A DNA stretch of 64,000 nucleotides from Apodemus sylvaticus (taxonomy: Eukaryota > Chordata > Mammalia > Rodentia > Muridae), in NCBI RefSeq assembly GCF_947179515.1, contig NC_067488.1, positions 35,865,842-35,929,841 on the forward strand. Reading direction: 5' to 3'. A model generated the notes under the pieces. The model was not told the DNA's origin. It was given only the letters and a program-made list of their open reading frames with translations, and did not search any database. How positions within the stretch are numbered: the stretch's first letter is position 1; the number at the start of each line of letters is the position of its first letter. This document shows, piece after piece, positions 1 to 9,785 of this stretch. The translations under genes and the position numbers were made by a program.

Positions 1-261
1 GGACAAGAGGCCATGTGCTGCGCTCTCACATGCATGGATAGTCACACGTTGCTAGGTATTGCCGGTGGACTTTTATATAAGACTGTGTGTGGGGGATACG
101 GATCACATACATATATCATGGGGAGCAAGGAAGAGATGTCCATCAACAAGGTCCAGCTGGCCATTGCCAGGGCCAGAGACCTGTAGCCATGGCAACAAAC
201 ACTTCCTATTGCTAAAGTTTGGAGGTGAAGTGTCTTTGTCTTATAGTCTTCCATGTTTGAA
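1..261. other. Unassigned left-edge sequence
   Basis: I recognise no gene or repeat family here. Short open frames exist on both strands but have no start context, splice sites or protein-like composition. The segment ends where an old rodent LTR-like repeat begins. Confidence 0.5.
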
Positions 262-422
262 TGACTGATCCCCAGTTGGTGGCCCCATTTGGGGAGTTAT
301 GGAACCTTTAAGATGTGGTTGTGGAACTCTCTGAAGATAAGGCTTGATTGGAGGAAGTGGGGCCTCCCTCTCCCCTACCCCCCCCTTTTGTGTGTGTTTA
401 TGGGTTATAGCTCAGCTCTAGT
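262..422 (+). repeat. Old rodent LTR-like repeat, left part
   Basis: The wording (second half of a 'preferred pronoun'-like rodent motif: Pro-tract, 'ggaacctttaagatgtgg', 'ttatagctcagctcta') matches a common rodent medium-reiteration LTR-type repeat in sense orientation. It breaks at 422 where a younger LTR is inserted and resumes at 866. Joining the two halves makes the repeat continuous, so this is the older host element. The family name is not certain. Confidence 0.5.
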
Positions 423-613
423 TGAAGGGGCTTAAAAAGAGAGAATGGGGATTAAGGGAGTGTGGCACGGTGGTGTGGGGGAAGGGGATGCCCAGGCAGG
501 CCCTTGTCCAGGCATCTCTTCCCTCCGAGGGACCACACACACACACAGGCATGGTATAGAATAGAGTTTATTCAGGGTAGAGGTTGGAAGTTAGTGGTAT
601 AGTGGAAGTAGAG

Positions 614-658
<45 letters not shown>

Positions 659-865
659 GTAGTGGAGGCCGGCCATGACCACGAGGAGAGAGGGGGGAGG
701 GGAGGAGAGCCCAAGGGGCAGAGAGTTGAGAGTGGGATGGAAGAGGGAAGAGAGAAAGAGAGGAGGGGCAAGTAGCCCCTTTTATAGTGGGCCAGATCTA
801 TGGGGTGGGGCATACCTGGCTTTTGTCAGGTAGGTATGGGGTGGAGCTTAGACAGAATACCAACA
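423..865 (-). mobile_element. Antisense solo LTR (ERVK-like), nested
   Basis: The element starts TG and ends CA and is flanked by the direct repeat CTAGT (418-422 and 866-870); a sixth base differs. Read on the minus strand it has LTR order: a TATA-like box from the complement of 777-788 (CTATAAAAGGGG), then an AATAAA polyadenylation signal from the complement of 567-572, with a pyrimidine-rich stretch between. No internal retroviral genes are present, so it is a solo LTR left by recombination. A class II (ERVK-type) origin is inferred from the ends and the 5-6 bp duplication. It contains the GA microsatellite at 620-656. Confidence 0.75.
620..656. repeat. (GA)n microsatellite
   Basis: A GA dinucleotide tract with a single G-rich interruption, lying in the part of the antisense LTR between its TATA-like box and polyadenylation signal. 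Confidence 0.9.
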
Positions 866-1060
866 CTAGTTCCTACACTAACTCTCTCTCCAGCTTCTAG
901 GTCTATTTGAACTACCCAGATGTGAGCACACTTCTGCTGCTATAGCTAAAGCCATTCCTACCATGTCTTCACAATCATGCTGGGTGACATTCCCTTAAAC
1001 CAGAATAAATCCATCTTCCCTAAGGTAACTTTCGTCAAGTATTTGATCACAGCAAGGAGG
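866..1060 (+). repeat. Old rodent LTR-like repeat, right part
   Basis: Continuation of the repeat interrupted at 422. It carries the family-like 3' half: a pyrimidine-rich start, 'gccatgtcttc'-like text, 'ccagaataaatccatcttcc' with an AATAAA signal near 1003, and the 'agtatttgatcacagca' end. Confidence 0.5.
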
Positions 1061-1389
1061 GATGGATCTTCGACACTCACCCTCTGCTCTGGGCTTTCTT
1101 CTTCCTTTTAGGGAGCATTCCTGGACCTTTTGATCTGAGCAGTCAAGACAGGGTGCTCACTGGGGGGAAACTGCATCATGGCATGACTTCATTAGTGTTT
1201 CAGGATAAGGGTCTAACACAGGCCCTGAGAGTTTAATAAATGCAGTAGCCGGAGTGGCGCCGAGCCACTTACTAGCAAGATAGTCTGGAACCTCACGGAT
1301 GTTCTAGCATCATCAGTGAGAACTCAAGATGCACATACTATACAGGTCAGTCAATCAACTCGAGGAGGTTCAGAACTGCCATAGACATC
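1061..1389. other. Unique sequence, no gene seen
   Basis: No repeat family or credible exon recognised. A short GC-rich patch lies near 1250-1270 ('ggagtggcgccgagcc') but is isolated and is not a CpG island. Confidence 0.4.
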
Positions 1390-1850
1390 AAGTTCTGGGC
1401 ATGTCTCTGGGACTGTTTCTAGGTTAATGAATTGAGGAAGGAATACGTACCCTAATTGTGCTGGCACCCATGCAGGACTGGGGTCCTGAACTAAATCAGG
1501 AGAGAGGGAGTTAAGCACCAGCATTCATCTTTCGCTGCCTCCTGACTGTGGATGCATGTGACCAGCTGCTGCATGCTCCTGAGACTATATGGTCGCTGTC
1601 ACTCTGGGCTCACTCTACCTTAAGCTGCAAGCCAGAATAAACTCGACCGTTCTTTAATTGCTTTTTGCCAGTGAGAAGCAGCCAGTAGAGTTTGTTTAGT
1701 AGTAATCTGGATGATGTGTATAGATGTGGGTGTGTGTTTACATATATATAAATGTATGTGTTTGTCATACGCAAATACATAATCTTCCCTAGCACTATAT
1801 TCAGAATGTAGGGGAGCAATGCATATACCCAGGACTTCTTTGTGCCTGCC
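1390..1850 (+). repeat. Old rodent LTR-type repeat plus duplicated tail
   Basis: The text from about 1408 ('gactgtttctaggttaatga') to 1680 fits a rodent LTR-type interspersed repeat in sense orientation, with an AATAAA signal at about 1636. From 1609 to about 1741 the sequence is closely similar to 2567-2600 plus 2888-2990, so part of it exists twice within 1.3 kb. Confidence 0.45.
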
Positions 1851-2565
1851 ACCTCATTCTCCCCTGAGAGGCATCAAGGCACTGACAGATTCCTCACAAC
1901 AGCCAGTCCATCATCAGATCTAGCTGCATAAGACGCAAAACTGGACGTTTAATGCAGTAGTGTCAGGCCAGGCTGTACTTGTACTGACAGTCACGTGTCA
2001 CAGAACTTTCACAATTCAGGTGTCTCTTCTCAATTTTCAGGAGAACTGCGGAAGTTCTCTAACAGAAGCCTCCTCTGTACTTGTCCCCTCTGGGGGAGCT
2101 GTTCCACATGGCAGGCAGGGAATGCTACAAAGCCTCCAAGAAAACAGGCTACACCCCCTTGCTTTGCTATATAACCCACAGAAGAGACTGGAAAACAGCA
2201 CATGTCTCATTCCCTGAACATTATTCCAAAGGATGGAAAGAACAGAGTATTTTTTCTCATCCCTCAATGCAAGCCACAGCACAGCCCGGTGGGAGAGTCT
2301 GGAAAAGACAGCACATCTCCCTCACCATGTGGGGAAAAACAGTCACTTACCTCAGGAAGCTGAGGCACTGTCTGTCTGCCCCTAGCTCACAGATACAACT
2401 GCCTGGCCCCACAGCTCCGAGCCTTGCTTAGCACAGACCCAACAGCTGCCAGTTGCTCTTTGACGGCATTGCTAGCTCAGCAAAGTCAAGCCTGAAATGG
2501 AGAATGGAGAGAAAGTACAAGTTACTTTGGGCATTAATCCCATCCCAGGCTTTTTTGAGATATTC
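1851..2565. other. Unique sequence, no gene seen
   Basis: Two overlapping open frames of 85 and 116 codons occur in 1960-2431, but they have no recognisable domain and no splice or promoter context. I treat them as chance. Nothing else stands out. Confidence 0.4.
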
Positions 2566-2566
2566 T

Positions 2567-2598
2567 ACCTTAAACTGCCAAGTCAGAATAAACTCGAC

Positions 2599-2681
<83 letters not shown>

Positions 2682-2990
2682 TTTTTCTTTCTTTCTTTCT
2701 TTCAAAAATTTATTTATTATTTATTTGGTTTTTCATGACTGTACTATCTTTAGACATCAGAAGAGGGCGTCAGATCTCATTACAGACGGTTGTGAGCCAC
2801 CATGTGGTTGCTGGGACTTGAACTCAGAACCTCTGGAAGAGCAGTCAGTGCTCTTAACCTCTGAGCCATCTCTCCAGCCCAAACTCGACCTTTCTTAAAT
2901 TGCTTTTGCCAGTGATAAGCAGCCAATAGAGTTTGTTTATTAGTAATCTGGATGATGTGTATAGATGTGGATATGTGTTTATATGTGTTT
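2567..2990 (+). repeat. Second copy of the 1609-1741 segment, split by a B2
   Basis: Outside the B2 the sequence matches 1609-1741 with a handful of differences: 'ctaccttaa', 'cagaataaactcgacc', then after the B2 'ccagtga', 'agcagcca', 'tagagtttgttta' and 'tagtaatctggatgatgtgt'. The match stops near 2990. It is either a local duplication or two fragments of one repeat family. Confidence 0.6.
2606..2880 (-). mobile_element. B2 SINE with (TTTC)n tail
   Basis: An antisense B2, ending 'gagccatctctccagccc', the complement of the conserved B2 5' end that carries the Pol III box A. Flanked by a perfect 16-bp direct repeat (2590-2605 and 2881-2896, AAACTCGACCTTTCTT). Its A-rich tail has become a roughly 100-bp (TTTC)n tract at 2601-2703, on the tail side as expected. 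Confidence 0.9.
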
Positions 2991-4477
2991 ATAATGACAA
3001 AGAACCTACCTACCATCCAGCCCACCCAAACAGTCACACTGTACAGGGGGTTCCAATAGCACTACTGCCCCATGCAAGGACAGAACAGCAACCAATTATG
3101 ACTCCTGCTTGCAAGAGGTGAGAGTCAGACAACTGCCCAGAAAATGCATGGTCATGGGATGCAAGATGTAAGGGACATTTGGAAGAACAGAGGAGGGAGT
3201 GACCAAATCATTCCTAGAGAAGGATGAGGAAGGAAGGAGGTGAGAGCTGTTAACCGCGACTACCCATCAGATGTCACTTTTATAAAAGCAAAAGGCATGA
3301 GGGAAGTGTCCCCAAGGACCAGGAAAGAGAAGGCCAGTATGAAAAATTAAGAGGATTACTGGATAGTGAGCAACAGTCGATGGTGTTCTTTGGCTGGTCC
3401 CCAGCTCTGCAATGTATTCGTGACATCACCAAGGTCATAGTCCAAAAGATTCCCAATTTATGAATTTGAAGAGCATGCAAATTAGCATTGCATGACAAGG
3501 GCAGCTGAGAATAGAAAAGAGATTGCATTGTCCCACCAGGACCATCATTGGGGGGGGGGTCCCAATTTTTCCCATGCTATATGTATTCAAAGTGGTTCTG
3601 CTTCCCCTAACAAGAAGAGTCCATTTCTTCATCTTTCAATCCTGAGGTTGACTTGTAGTAATAAAACAGCAGAACAGTGCAAAGGCTCAAACTCAGACTA
3701 CAGTAGGGATTGGGTGTAGCAACAGAGTACATATTTCTAGCATTCAGGAGGCCTCAGATTCTACCTCTAGGATTACAAGCACCCTAAACAGTACTTATGC
3801 AACAAATCTACTTCCTCATCGCTGCAGGGACTCATTCTGGTATCACAGTCACTGGCTTGGACAGCCCTTTGGAGTACGCAAAACATCATGGAGATGTCTT
3901 GGGTCTTCCTAGCTAGCCAAGGCTTGCTTGCGTGACTATCCAAGACTGGACGAGTTCCAGCTAAATTAAGTAGATTTGAATCCACACAGAGTCGCAAAGA
4001 TGAAAGTGGTGGGCTGGATCAGGCCCTGGGGTCTGAACTATGCATCTTGCATATTCACCCTGGTACCTCTCCACAGCAGTCCATGGCAAATTAGGAAGGA
4101 CGCTGGCCTATGGATGACAGCAAGTATACAGGGTTGGGGCAAGAGGAGAAGGGAGATACACGAGCTGTTTCCGGTGAGAAATTGGCAGACAAGTGATCAA
4201 CAGAAGCCAGCTTTGTCTAAAGGCTTAGGCCTGGCTTTGAAAACCACACATGATGTTGACTGTATACAGTCTGTTAGGAGCTGCTGATGGGACAGGATGT
4301 TTACAGGGAAGATACACGGAAGGGACATAAACAAAAGAACTCAGATTCTCAGTATGAAAGAAAAAAAAGACCCTTTCCTTCCAGCCCTGTCTTAAGTGAG
4401 CTGCAGGGAAGGGGGCATCAGTCCCAGCATCCTTCACTCTCTATGGCCACCTCCATTGAAGAAGTCTCACTTCTCAC
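2991..4477. other. Unique sequence, no gene seen
   Basis: About 1.5 kb without a recognisable repeat apart from a G9 run near 3550. Open frames up to 103 codons occur on both strands, but none shows a domain, a splice context or a compositional bias. Confidence 0.4.
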
Positions 4478-4740
4478 CAGCAGCTGAAGCAGGCCTTGAT
4501 TATCACTAACAGCTGGAAGGACCTTGCTTATCAACAACAACTTCAGGGGGTCTTTCTTTTCAGTCACAGCTGGAGGGGGCCTTTATTCTTCCCTGCAACT
4601 GGAGGCTCTTGCTTCTTAACAGCTAGAGGAGGCCTTTACTTTCCTTAGCAGCCAGAGGGGACTTGGCCATTTAGCAACTGCTGAAGGGAGCTCTGACTCT
4701 CAGCAGCTGCTAGAATAGGCCTTGCTGACCTTAAGACTTT
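4478..4740. repeat. Degenerate ~29-bp minisatellite
   Basis: About nine diverged head-to-tail units of roughly 23-32 bp, each starting near 'agcagctg' or 'acagctgg', followed by a purine run ('gaggagg') and then 'cctt(g/t)cttctca'. Unit starts fall near 4480, 4508, 4539, 4566, 4598, 4621, 4650, 4678 and 4702. Unit length varies and is not kept to a multiple of three, and stops occur in all frames, so it is not a coding repeat. The L1 at 4741 inserted at its right-hand end. Confidence 0.65.
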
Positions 4741-5369
4741 TTTTTTTATTCAATATATTTTTTATTTACATTTCAAATGATTTCCCCTTTCCTGCCCCCC
4801 CCCCACTCCCCATAAGCCCATAAGTCACATAAGCCCTCTTCCCTCCCTCTTTTCTCCCATCCCATCCCTTCCCACTTCCCTGTTCTGGTATTGCCCTATA
4901 CTGCTACACTGAGTCTTTCCATAACCAGGGGCCACTCCTCCGTTCTTCTTGTACATCATTTGATGTGTGGATTATGTTTTGGGTATTCCAATTTTCTAGG
5001 CTAATGCATACCAAGATTGATTTTTTGAGACTGGGTTACCTCACTTAGTATGATGTTCCCCAGCGCTATCCATTTGCCTAAGAATTTCATGAATTCATTG
5101 TTTCTAATGGCTGAATAGTACTCCATTGTGTATATATACCACATTTTTTTGCATCCATTCTTCCGTTGAGGGACATCTGGGTTCTTTCCAGCTTCTGGCT
5201 ATTATAAATAGGGCTGCTATGAACATAGTGGAGCACGTCTCCTTATTACATGCTGGGGAATCCTCTGGGTATATGCCCAGGAGTGGTATAGCAGGATCCT
5301 CCGGAAGTGATGTGCCCAGTTTTCCGAGGAACCGACAGACTGCCCAAGGAACCGCCAGACCGCTTCAGT
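4741..5369 (-). mobile_element. 5'-truncated LINE-1 (L1) 3' end, antisense
   Basis: Starts with a T tract (reversed poly-A), then the L1 3' UTR ('tttacatttcaaatgatttc') and the end of ORF2, including the region for 'WIKKMWYIYTMEYY'-like residues. Flanked by a perfect 16-bp target-site duplication, CTGACCTTAAGACTTT, at 4725-4740 and 5370-5385. Only about 630 bp of the element is present. Text such as 'ccaggagtggtatagcagga' agrees better with rat than mouse L1 as I remember them. Confidence 0.9.
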
Positions 5370-5385
5370 CTGACCTTAAGACTTT

Positions 5386-5708
5386 AACCTGACCTCCCCA
5401 CTTCACTGGCTGACATGACCTCCCCTCCCCCATTTCTACCCACCCCTCTCATTCCAGTACCAAGGGCACTTCCCAGGATCCTGCTACTTAACTCTGAGAT
5501 GGGAAATACATTGCCACTGCAGTTCTTGGCATCTGTACTTCCACAAAGTTCTTTCCTGGCTTGCTAACCAGAGCCCCTAATGTGGCTTATTAAGGAAGTT
5601 AATCACAATTCTTCTCCCTCTTCTTCCTCCTCCTCCTTTCTCTTCCTCTTCTTTTTTTCTTTGTGTTACTGCTGGAAATCACATTCTGGCGGCATAAAAG
5701 CTGGGCTA
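5386..5708. other. Pyrimidine-rich unique sequence
   Basis: No gene recognised. A TTC/CTCCTC-rich stretch lies at about 5608-5665. The segment lies between the L1 and the next solo LTR. Confidence 0.4.
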
Positions 5709-5714
5709 GAGGCC

Positions 5715-6184
5715 TGTATTAGTCAGGGTTCTCTAGAGTCATAAGTTATGGGTAGTCTCTATATAGTAAGGGAATTTGTCAATGACGTACAGTCTGTAGT
5801 CCAACTCCCCACCAATGTGCAGCAGCAGCTGTGAATGGAAATCCAAGGATCTAGCAGTTGCTCAGTCCCACAAGGCAAGCAAGCTTAGAAGAGAGAGAAA
5901 ATCTTCCTTCTTCCAATGTCCTTATGTAGGTCTCCAGCAGAAGGTGTGGCCAAGGTTAAAGGTGTGTGCCACCATGCCTCGATTTGGGACTTGCTTCATC
6001 CCAGAGGTCCTTGAACTCAGAGATCTCCCTTCTTTTTTTTTTTTTTTAATTTTCTGGGATTCACAGCCACTATGCCTCAAGATCTCCCAGCCTCCAGATT
6101 AGGATCACAGGTGAGCCTTCCAATTCTGGATTGTAGTTCATTCCAGATATAGTTGAGTTGACAACCATTCAAATAGCAACTACA
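5715..6184 (-). mobile_element. Solo LTR with AGGCC duplication
   Basis: Begins TGTATTAGTCAGGG and ends CAACTACA, giving TG...CA ends. It is flanked directly by AGGCC (5710-5714 and 6185-6189). The text ('cagggttctctagag', 'agtctctatatagtaa', 'gcagcagctgtgaatggaa', 'gattgtagttcattcca') is a common rodent LTR in antisense orientation. An oligo-T stretch at about 6032-6048 lies inside it. No internal retroviral sequence remains. Confidence 0.75.
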
Positions 6185-6289
6185 AGGCCTTACCCTGGGG
6201 TGCCCACAGTTTCCTTTGCTCCACCCACTTTTTGTCTATTCATTCTTTGATGGGACACAGCTGTTTTTTTTTTTTTTAACACCAGATAC

Positions 6290-6328
6290 CACCACACCCA
6301 CACCCACACCCACACCCACACCCACACC
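6290..6328. repeat. (CCCACA)n array
   Basis: Six or so copies of a 6-bp CCACAC-type unit, directly after an oligo-T tract. The hexamer is C-rich on the plus strand and codes for an alternating Thr-Pro or Gly-Val string in chance frames. Confidence 0.9.
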
Positions 6329-7097
6329 CTCTCTGCGCATGCCTGCGTCTGTTGTCTTTGCTATCCCTAGAATGAGCCCCTTGGTGGAGGAGAGGGCTAC
6401 ACTTTGCCAGCTGGGTTTCCCAACCACCCTTGTTACCCATTGTACAATATTGTATGTTATAGACAATACTAATTAAGGAGGCACTTGGTGATTGTTTAAT
6501 GAATGAACGAGTAAGAGATGAAGCTCTGAGTATCAATGGGATTAGGATTGGCTCCTAATTCTCTACAAGTCTGTACTTGAGTTTGAGCTTTATGAAAATT
6601 ATATCTTACTGAGTAGCTGAAAACCATCACGATAGAAAGGACTACACACATCACGCACACACATAAGCATAACTAGAGATAATATGTTGATTGCTCTATA
6701 GCTTCAGGCATATGGGGGGAAATTAAGGATTCCTTTAACATGGAATCCTGCTCCCCATTGAGTTTCACTCTATATTCTAGCACTGTACAAACCATGTGAA
6801 GACTGGAGATCTCCCTGTAGCAATGCAATCAACCCTGAACTAATTCCTTTCTTGGTCTGTACATGGCTGGTTTGAATTCGAAATATTTCCCAAAGGCTTA
6901 TAGGTCAAAGGCTCTGTTGTCAACTGAAGAGCCTCAGGGAACTAAATGGATCTCAAAGGTCATGACTTTATCCATGGATACATCTAGTGATGGGTTGCTT
7001 ATTCGATAGCCTTACTGGGAGATGATGGAAAGTAGGACATGGGACCCTGGTTGGGGGGGGAGGAAGTCACTGGTAGCTATACCTTTCTCCTTCCCTT

Positions 7098-7117
7098 CCC
7101 CCCCCCCCCCCCCCCCC
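7098..7117. repeat. Poly-C run of 20
   Basis: Twenty consecutive C residues with pyrimidine-rich flanks. Homopolymer C/G this long is uncommon and prone to sequencing error. Confidence 0.85.
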
Positions 7118-8814
7118 GTCTCCTTCAGCTTTCTGGTAGCCTTGAACTGAGTGAACTCCTTTGTCCCATGATCCCACAGGTTCTGCCCCACCACAGGCCC
7201 ACTGGCATGCAATCAAGCCACAATGGATGGAAAGCTCAGAAATTGGACCAAACTAACCCTCTCTACTCATGTGATTCCTCTCAGACATTTTCACAGAGGG
7301 GTGGGAAACAAAAACCATCTCTCGGCATCAATGCTCAGCTAGCCTCCTGCAGCATCAGGTACTCAACTTTTAAGTCATAGCACTGAACTCTCAAACACAG
7401 AGAAGAGCCACTTATGGTGCCAAGAACAGCTAGTTCATTGCTGGGACTTCCCATGCCTTGCATTTGTTAAAACACAAGACCCCAAAAACCTTTGCTAAAA
7501 GGCCACCTTGCAACTCTGTTCCCATCTAGCCCTGATGTCATGCCGCTATCTGTCCAGGTTGATGCTTCCACAGGGGCTTCCAACATGGAAGACAACTAAA
7601 TCCTCACCACTGACACACCATGGTGGGTGTTCAGACACTCTAAACACAAGCTTTAGATGAAAGAAAATCAGGCATCATAGTTATTCTCTGTGGGGCCTGG
7701 AACAACTTCCCAAGACCAAAACCAGGAAATCCAACTTCCAAGTGGTGGCTCCCTTAAGACGTAAGAGAGGCCCCTCCGCTGCCCAGCCTCTGGTGCAGGT
7801 CACCTGGAGTGCTACTAACAACCACTCTGTTCTCAGTTCTCAGTAGCAGCTTGTATGCCTGGCAGCCACAGCATAGTGTATATGCTGTGGGGGAGGATGA
7901 CTATTAGTCTATGATTTTAATCTCACAGAAAGAATGAGGTGCAGAAAGGGAGAGAGGTACAGGGACATGAACAGGGGACTCAATACCGCAAAGATGGAGG
8001 CGCTGCGATACCACCACCTCCTTTCTTTCAGAACAAGTAGGTTAGAAGGAGACATGACAAGTTGGTAGAGAAGACATGTAAGAGCCCTCATTGCCTGCCC
8101 TGCCCTTGGAACTTGGATTTTGACTGGTTTTCATACCTCCCAGCCTCTCACTGTCAAAACATCAATAACACTGGTGTTCCCAACCCTACCCAGAAGAAGA
8201 AATGAACCAGAACAGCCAAACAGTGTACTCCCTGGTAGGTGCTTAGATGAATCAGGGGCAGAGAGAAGCTGACACAGACTTGCTCAGTGCATGGGGATGT
8301 CTTCGGAAAGTGGTTAGTGGTGTGGCAGTCTGGCAGCCACAATGAGGCCTGCTCCTTGGCCCACACTGATGTGTGAAGAGAGCAAGATAGGGACACTGAG
8401 ACTACTGCTAAGCGGGCGGAACAAGCACAACTCAGGGCCTGGCCTGAGGGGCATAAAACACAGGTTCAGAGACCATTTTGCAGTTTTCCCCTGCCTCTGA
8501 TGTCCAGCAAACAACTTCTGACATCCCAAACCTAGACAAAGTTCCTGAATTAAATTCAGATGGCTAAAGAGAGATCCAGCCTGCTCTGGAAAGACCCCCT
8601 TCCCCAAGTCAAAAAAGGAATGATTTTTTTTTTAATTTTTATTTTTATTTTTTTTTTTACCCTATGAAGCCTCTGTGGTTAGGTCCCTACATGCAGTGTG
8701 CAAGCCCAGTCACAATATCCACAGAGAGTCTAGCCAGGAAAGTGGCATCGAAGTGGCCAAGAAAGTGGGTTTCGCCAGGCCCTACAATGCTGGAGGAGGG
8801 CGCCATTCAGAGCC

Positions 8815-8970
8815 TTGTGTCAGCAACCCTTTCCAAACACTTCCAGAGCAGTGACTCCCTTGGCATTCGCATAGCACCTCCTGGACCTCTCTGTTTTATA
8901 GACGAGGAAACGGAAGCACAGAACAGCTAAACAACTCGCTCCAGGTCACGCAGCTAGCGCTTTAGCAGAT
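8815..8970 (-). repeat. MIR SINE fragment, antisense
   Basis: 'Ttatagacgaggaaac', 'agcacagaacagctaaa' and 'ccaggtcacgcagctag' follow the reverse complement of the MIR core in the right order (tttacagatgaggaaact, cacagagaggttaag, ccaaggtcacacagcta). MIR is an ancient mammalian SINE, so this stretch predates the rodents. Confidence 0.8.
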
Positions 8971-9459
8971 GCACTGATGAATCAGTGCGTGACTCAGCAG
9001 ATGAATAATTGAAGAACTGGGGAGAATGAGGTTGAACGAGGGCACCCACTAAGATTTCATAACTCTATCATGCTATCTATCTATGCACATTATCAATGTG
9101 CAACCTCTGTAACTTACTATCTCTGGATCGCCTTGTGGCATCCGCACCCACGCCAAGCAACAGTTGCGATTCCATAGCCCAAGGCTAAAAAGGAAACCTT
9201 CCTGACTGCGCTCTAGGGATGCTTTCCTGGAGTCTCGCTGGTTGTTAATATTCCAAACTCAGTCCGCAGTCTTCAGGGCTTCCTCCGCTTTGTGGGTTTG
9301 GCAGAGATTAGGGATTGGTTTCTTTTGTAAAATCCTATATGTACTTCTGGGCTCATAACTGCCTCCTTCAGCACGTTCCAGGTTGCAGGTACAGACAGGC
9401 AAACAGCAAAAGGCTTCCTGTTGGAGCTAGTGTCGCCTCTACAGAAGATAGGCTTTCTT

Positions 9460-9461
<2 letters not shown>
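8971..9461. other. Unique sequence, no gene seen
   Basis: Short palindrome-like AP-1-type matches (TGAATCA, TGACTCAG) occur at about 8979-8999, but isolated matches of this kind are common by chance. No repeat or exon recognised. Confidence 0.35.
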
Positions 9462-9518
<57 letters not shown>

Positions 9519-9520
9519 CT
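9462..9520. repeat. (CT)n microsatellite
   Basis: An almost perfect CT tract of about 50 bp grading into CTTT. A second, GT tract follows at 9576-9619. Confidence 0.9.
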
Positions 9521-9575
9521 GTGAATGTGTGCATAAGGTAGGCTTTCTTTTTTATTTAGTCTCTCTCATTCTTTC

Positions 9576-9785
9576 TGTGTGTGTGTGTGTATGTGTGTGT
9601 GTGTGTGTGATGTGTGTGTTGGGAATGTGGCAAATGCTACTGTGCACACGACACGACGCGACATGTGTGTGGAAGTTGGGACAACTTTGGAAGTCGATTC
9701 TCTCCTCCCACGTGGGTTCTGGAGATGGAACAGGTCTTCAGGCTTGCTCGGCAAGCACTTACACCTGCTGCCAGCTCCCAGAATG
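9576..9785 (-). repeat. B3/B4-type SINE with (GT)n
   Basis: After a GT tract (9576-9619), the text 'ggacaactttggaagtcgattctctcc', broken by a few changes, then 'acgtgggttctgg' and 'ggcaagcactta' follows the antisense order of rodent tRNA-derived B3/B4-type SINEs. Diverged, with no clear target duplication. Confidence 0.55.

Larger units (their letters stand above)
6190..8814. other. Mostly unique sequence with simple repeats
   Basis: No exon or SINE recognised in 2.6 kb. It contains a (CCCACA)n array at 6290-6328, a run of 20 C at 7098-7117 and an A/T-rich oligo-T stretch at about 8625-8659. Open frames of about 80-113 codons occur on both strands and have no domain features. Confidence 0.4.

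Noticed and set aside
2453..2898. 122-133-codon frames with repeated FLSF
   Set aside because: Translation of the (TTTC)n tail and B2 body.
4478..4740. Coding repeat with a Gln-Leu-Glu-Glu type unit
   Set aside because: Units vary in length outside multiples of three, and all frames contain stops.
6290..6328. (CCCACA)n as an interstitial telomere-like repeat
   Set aside because: The unit differs from the vertebrate telomere unit CCCTAA, so it is a simple hexamer array.
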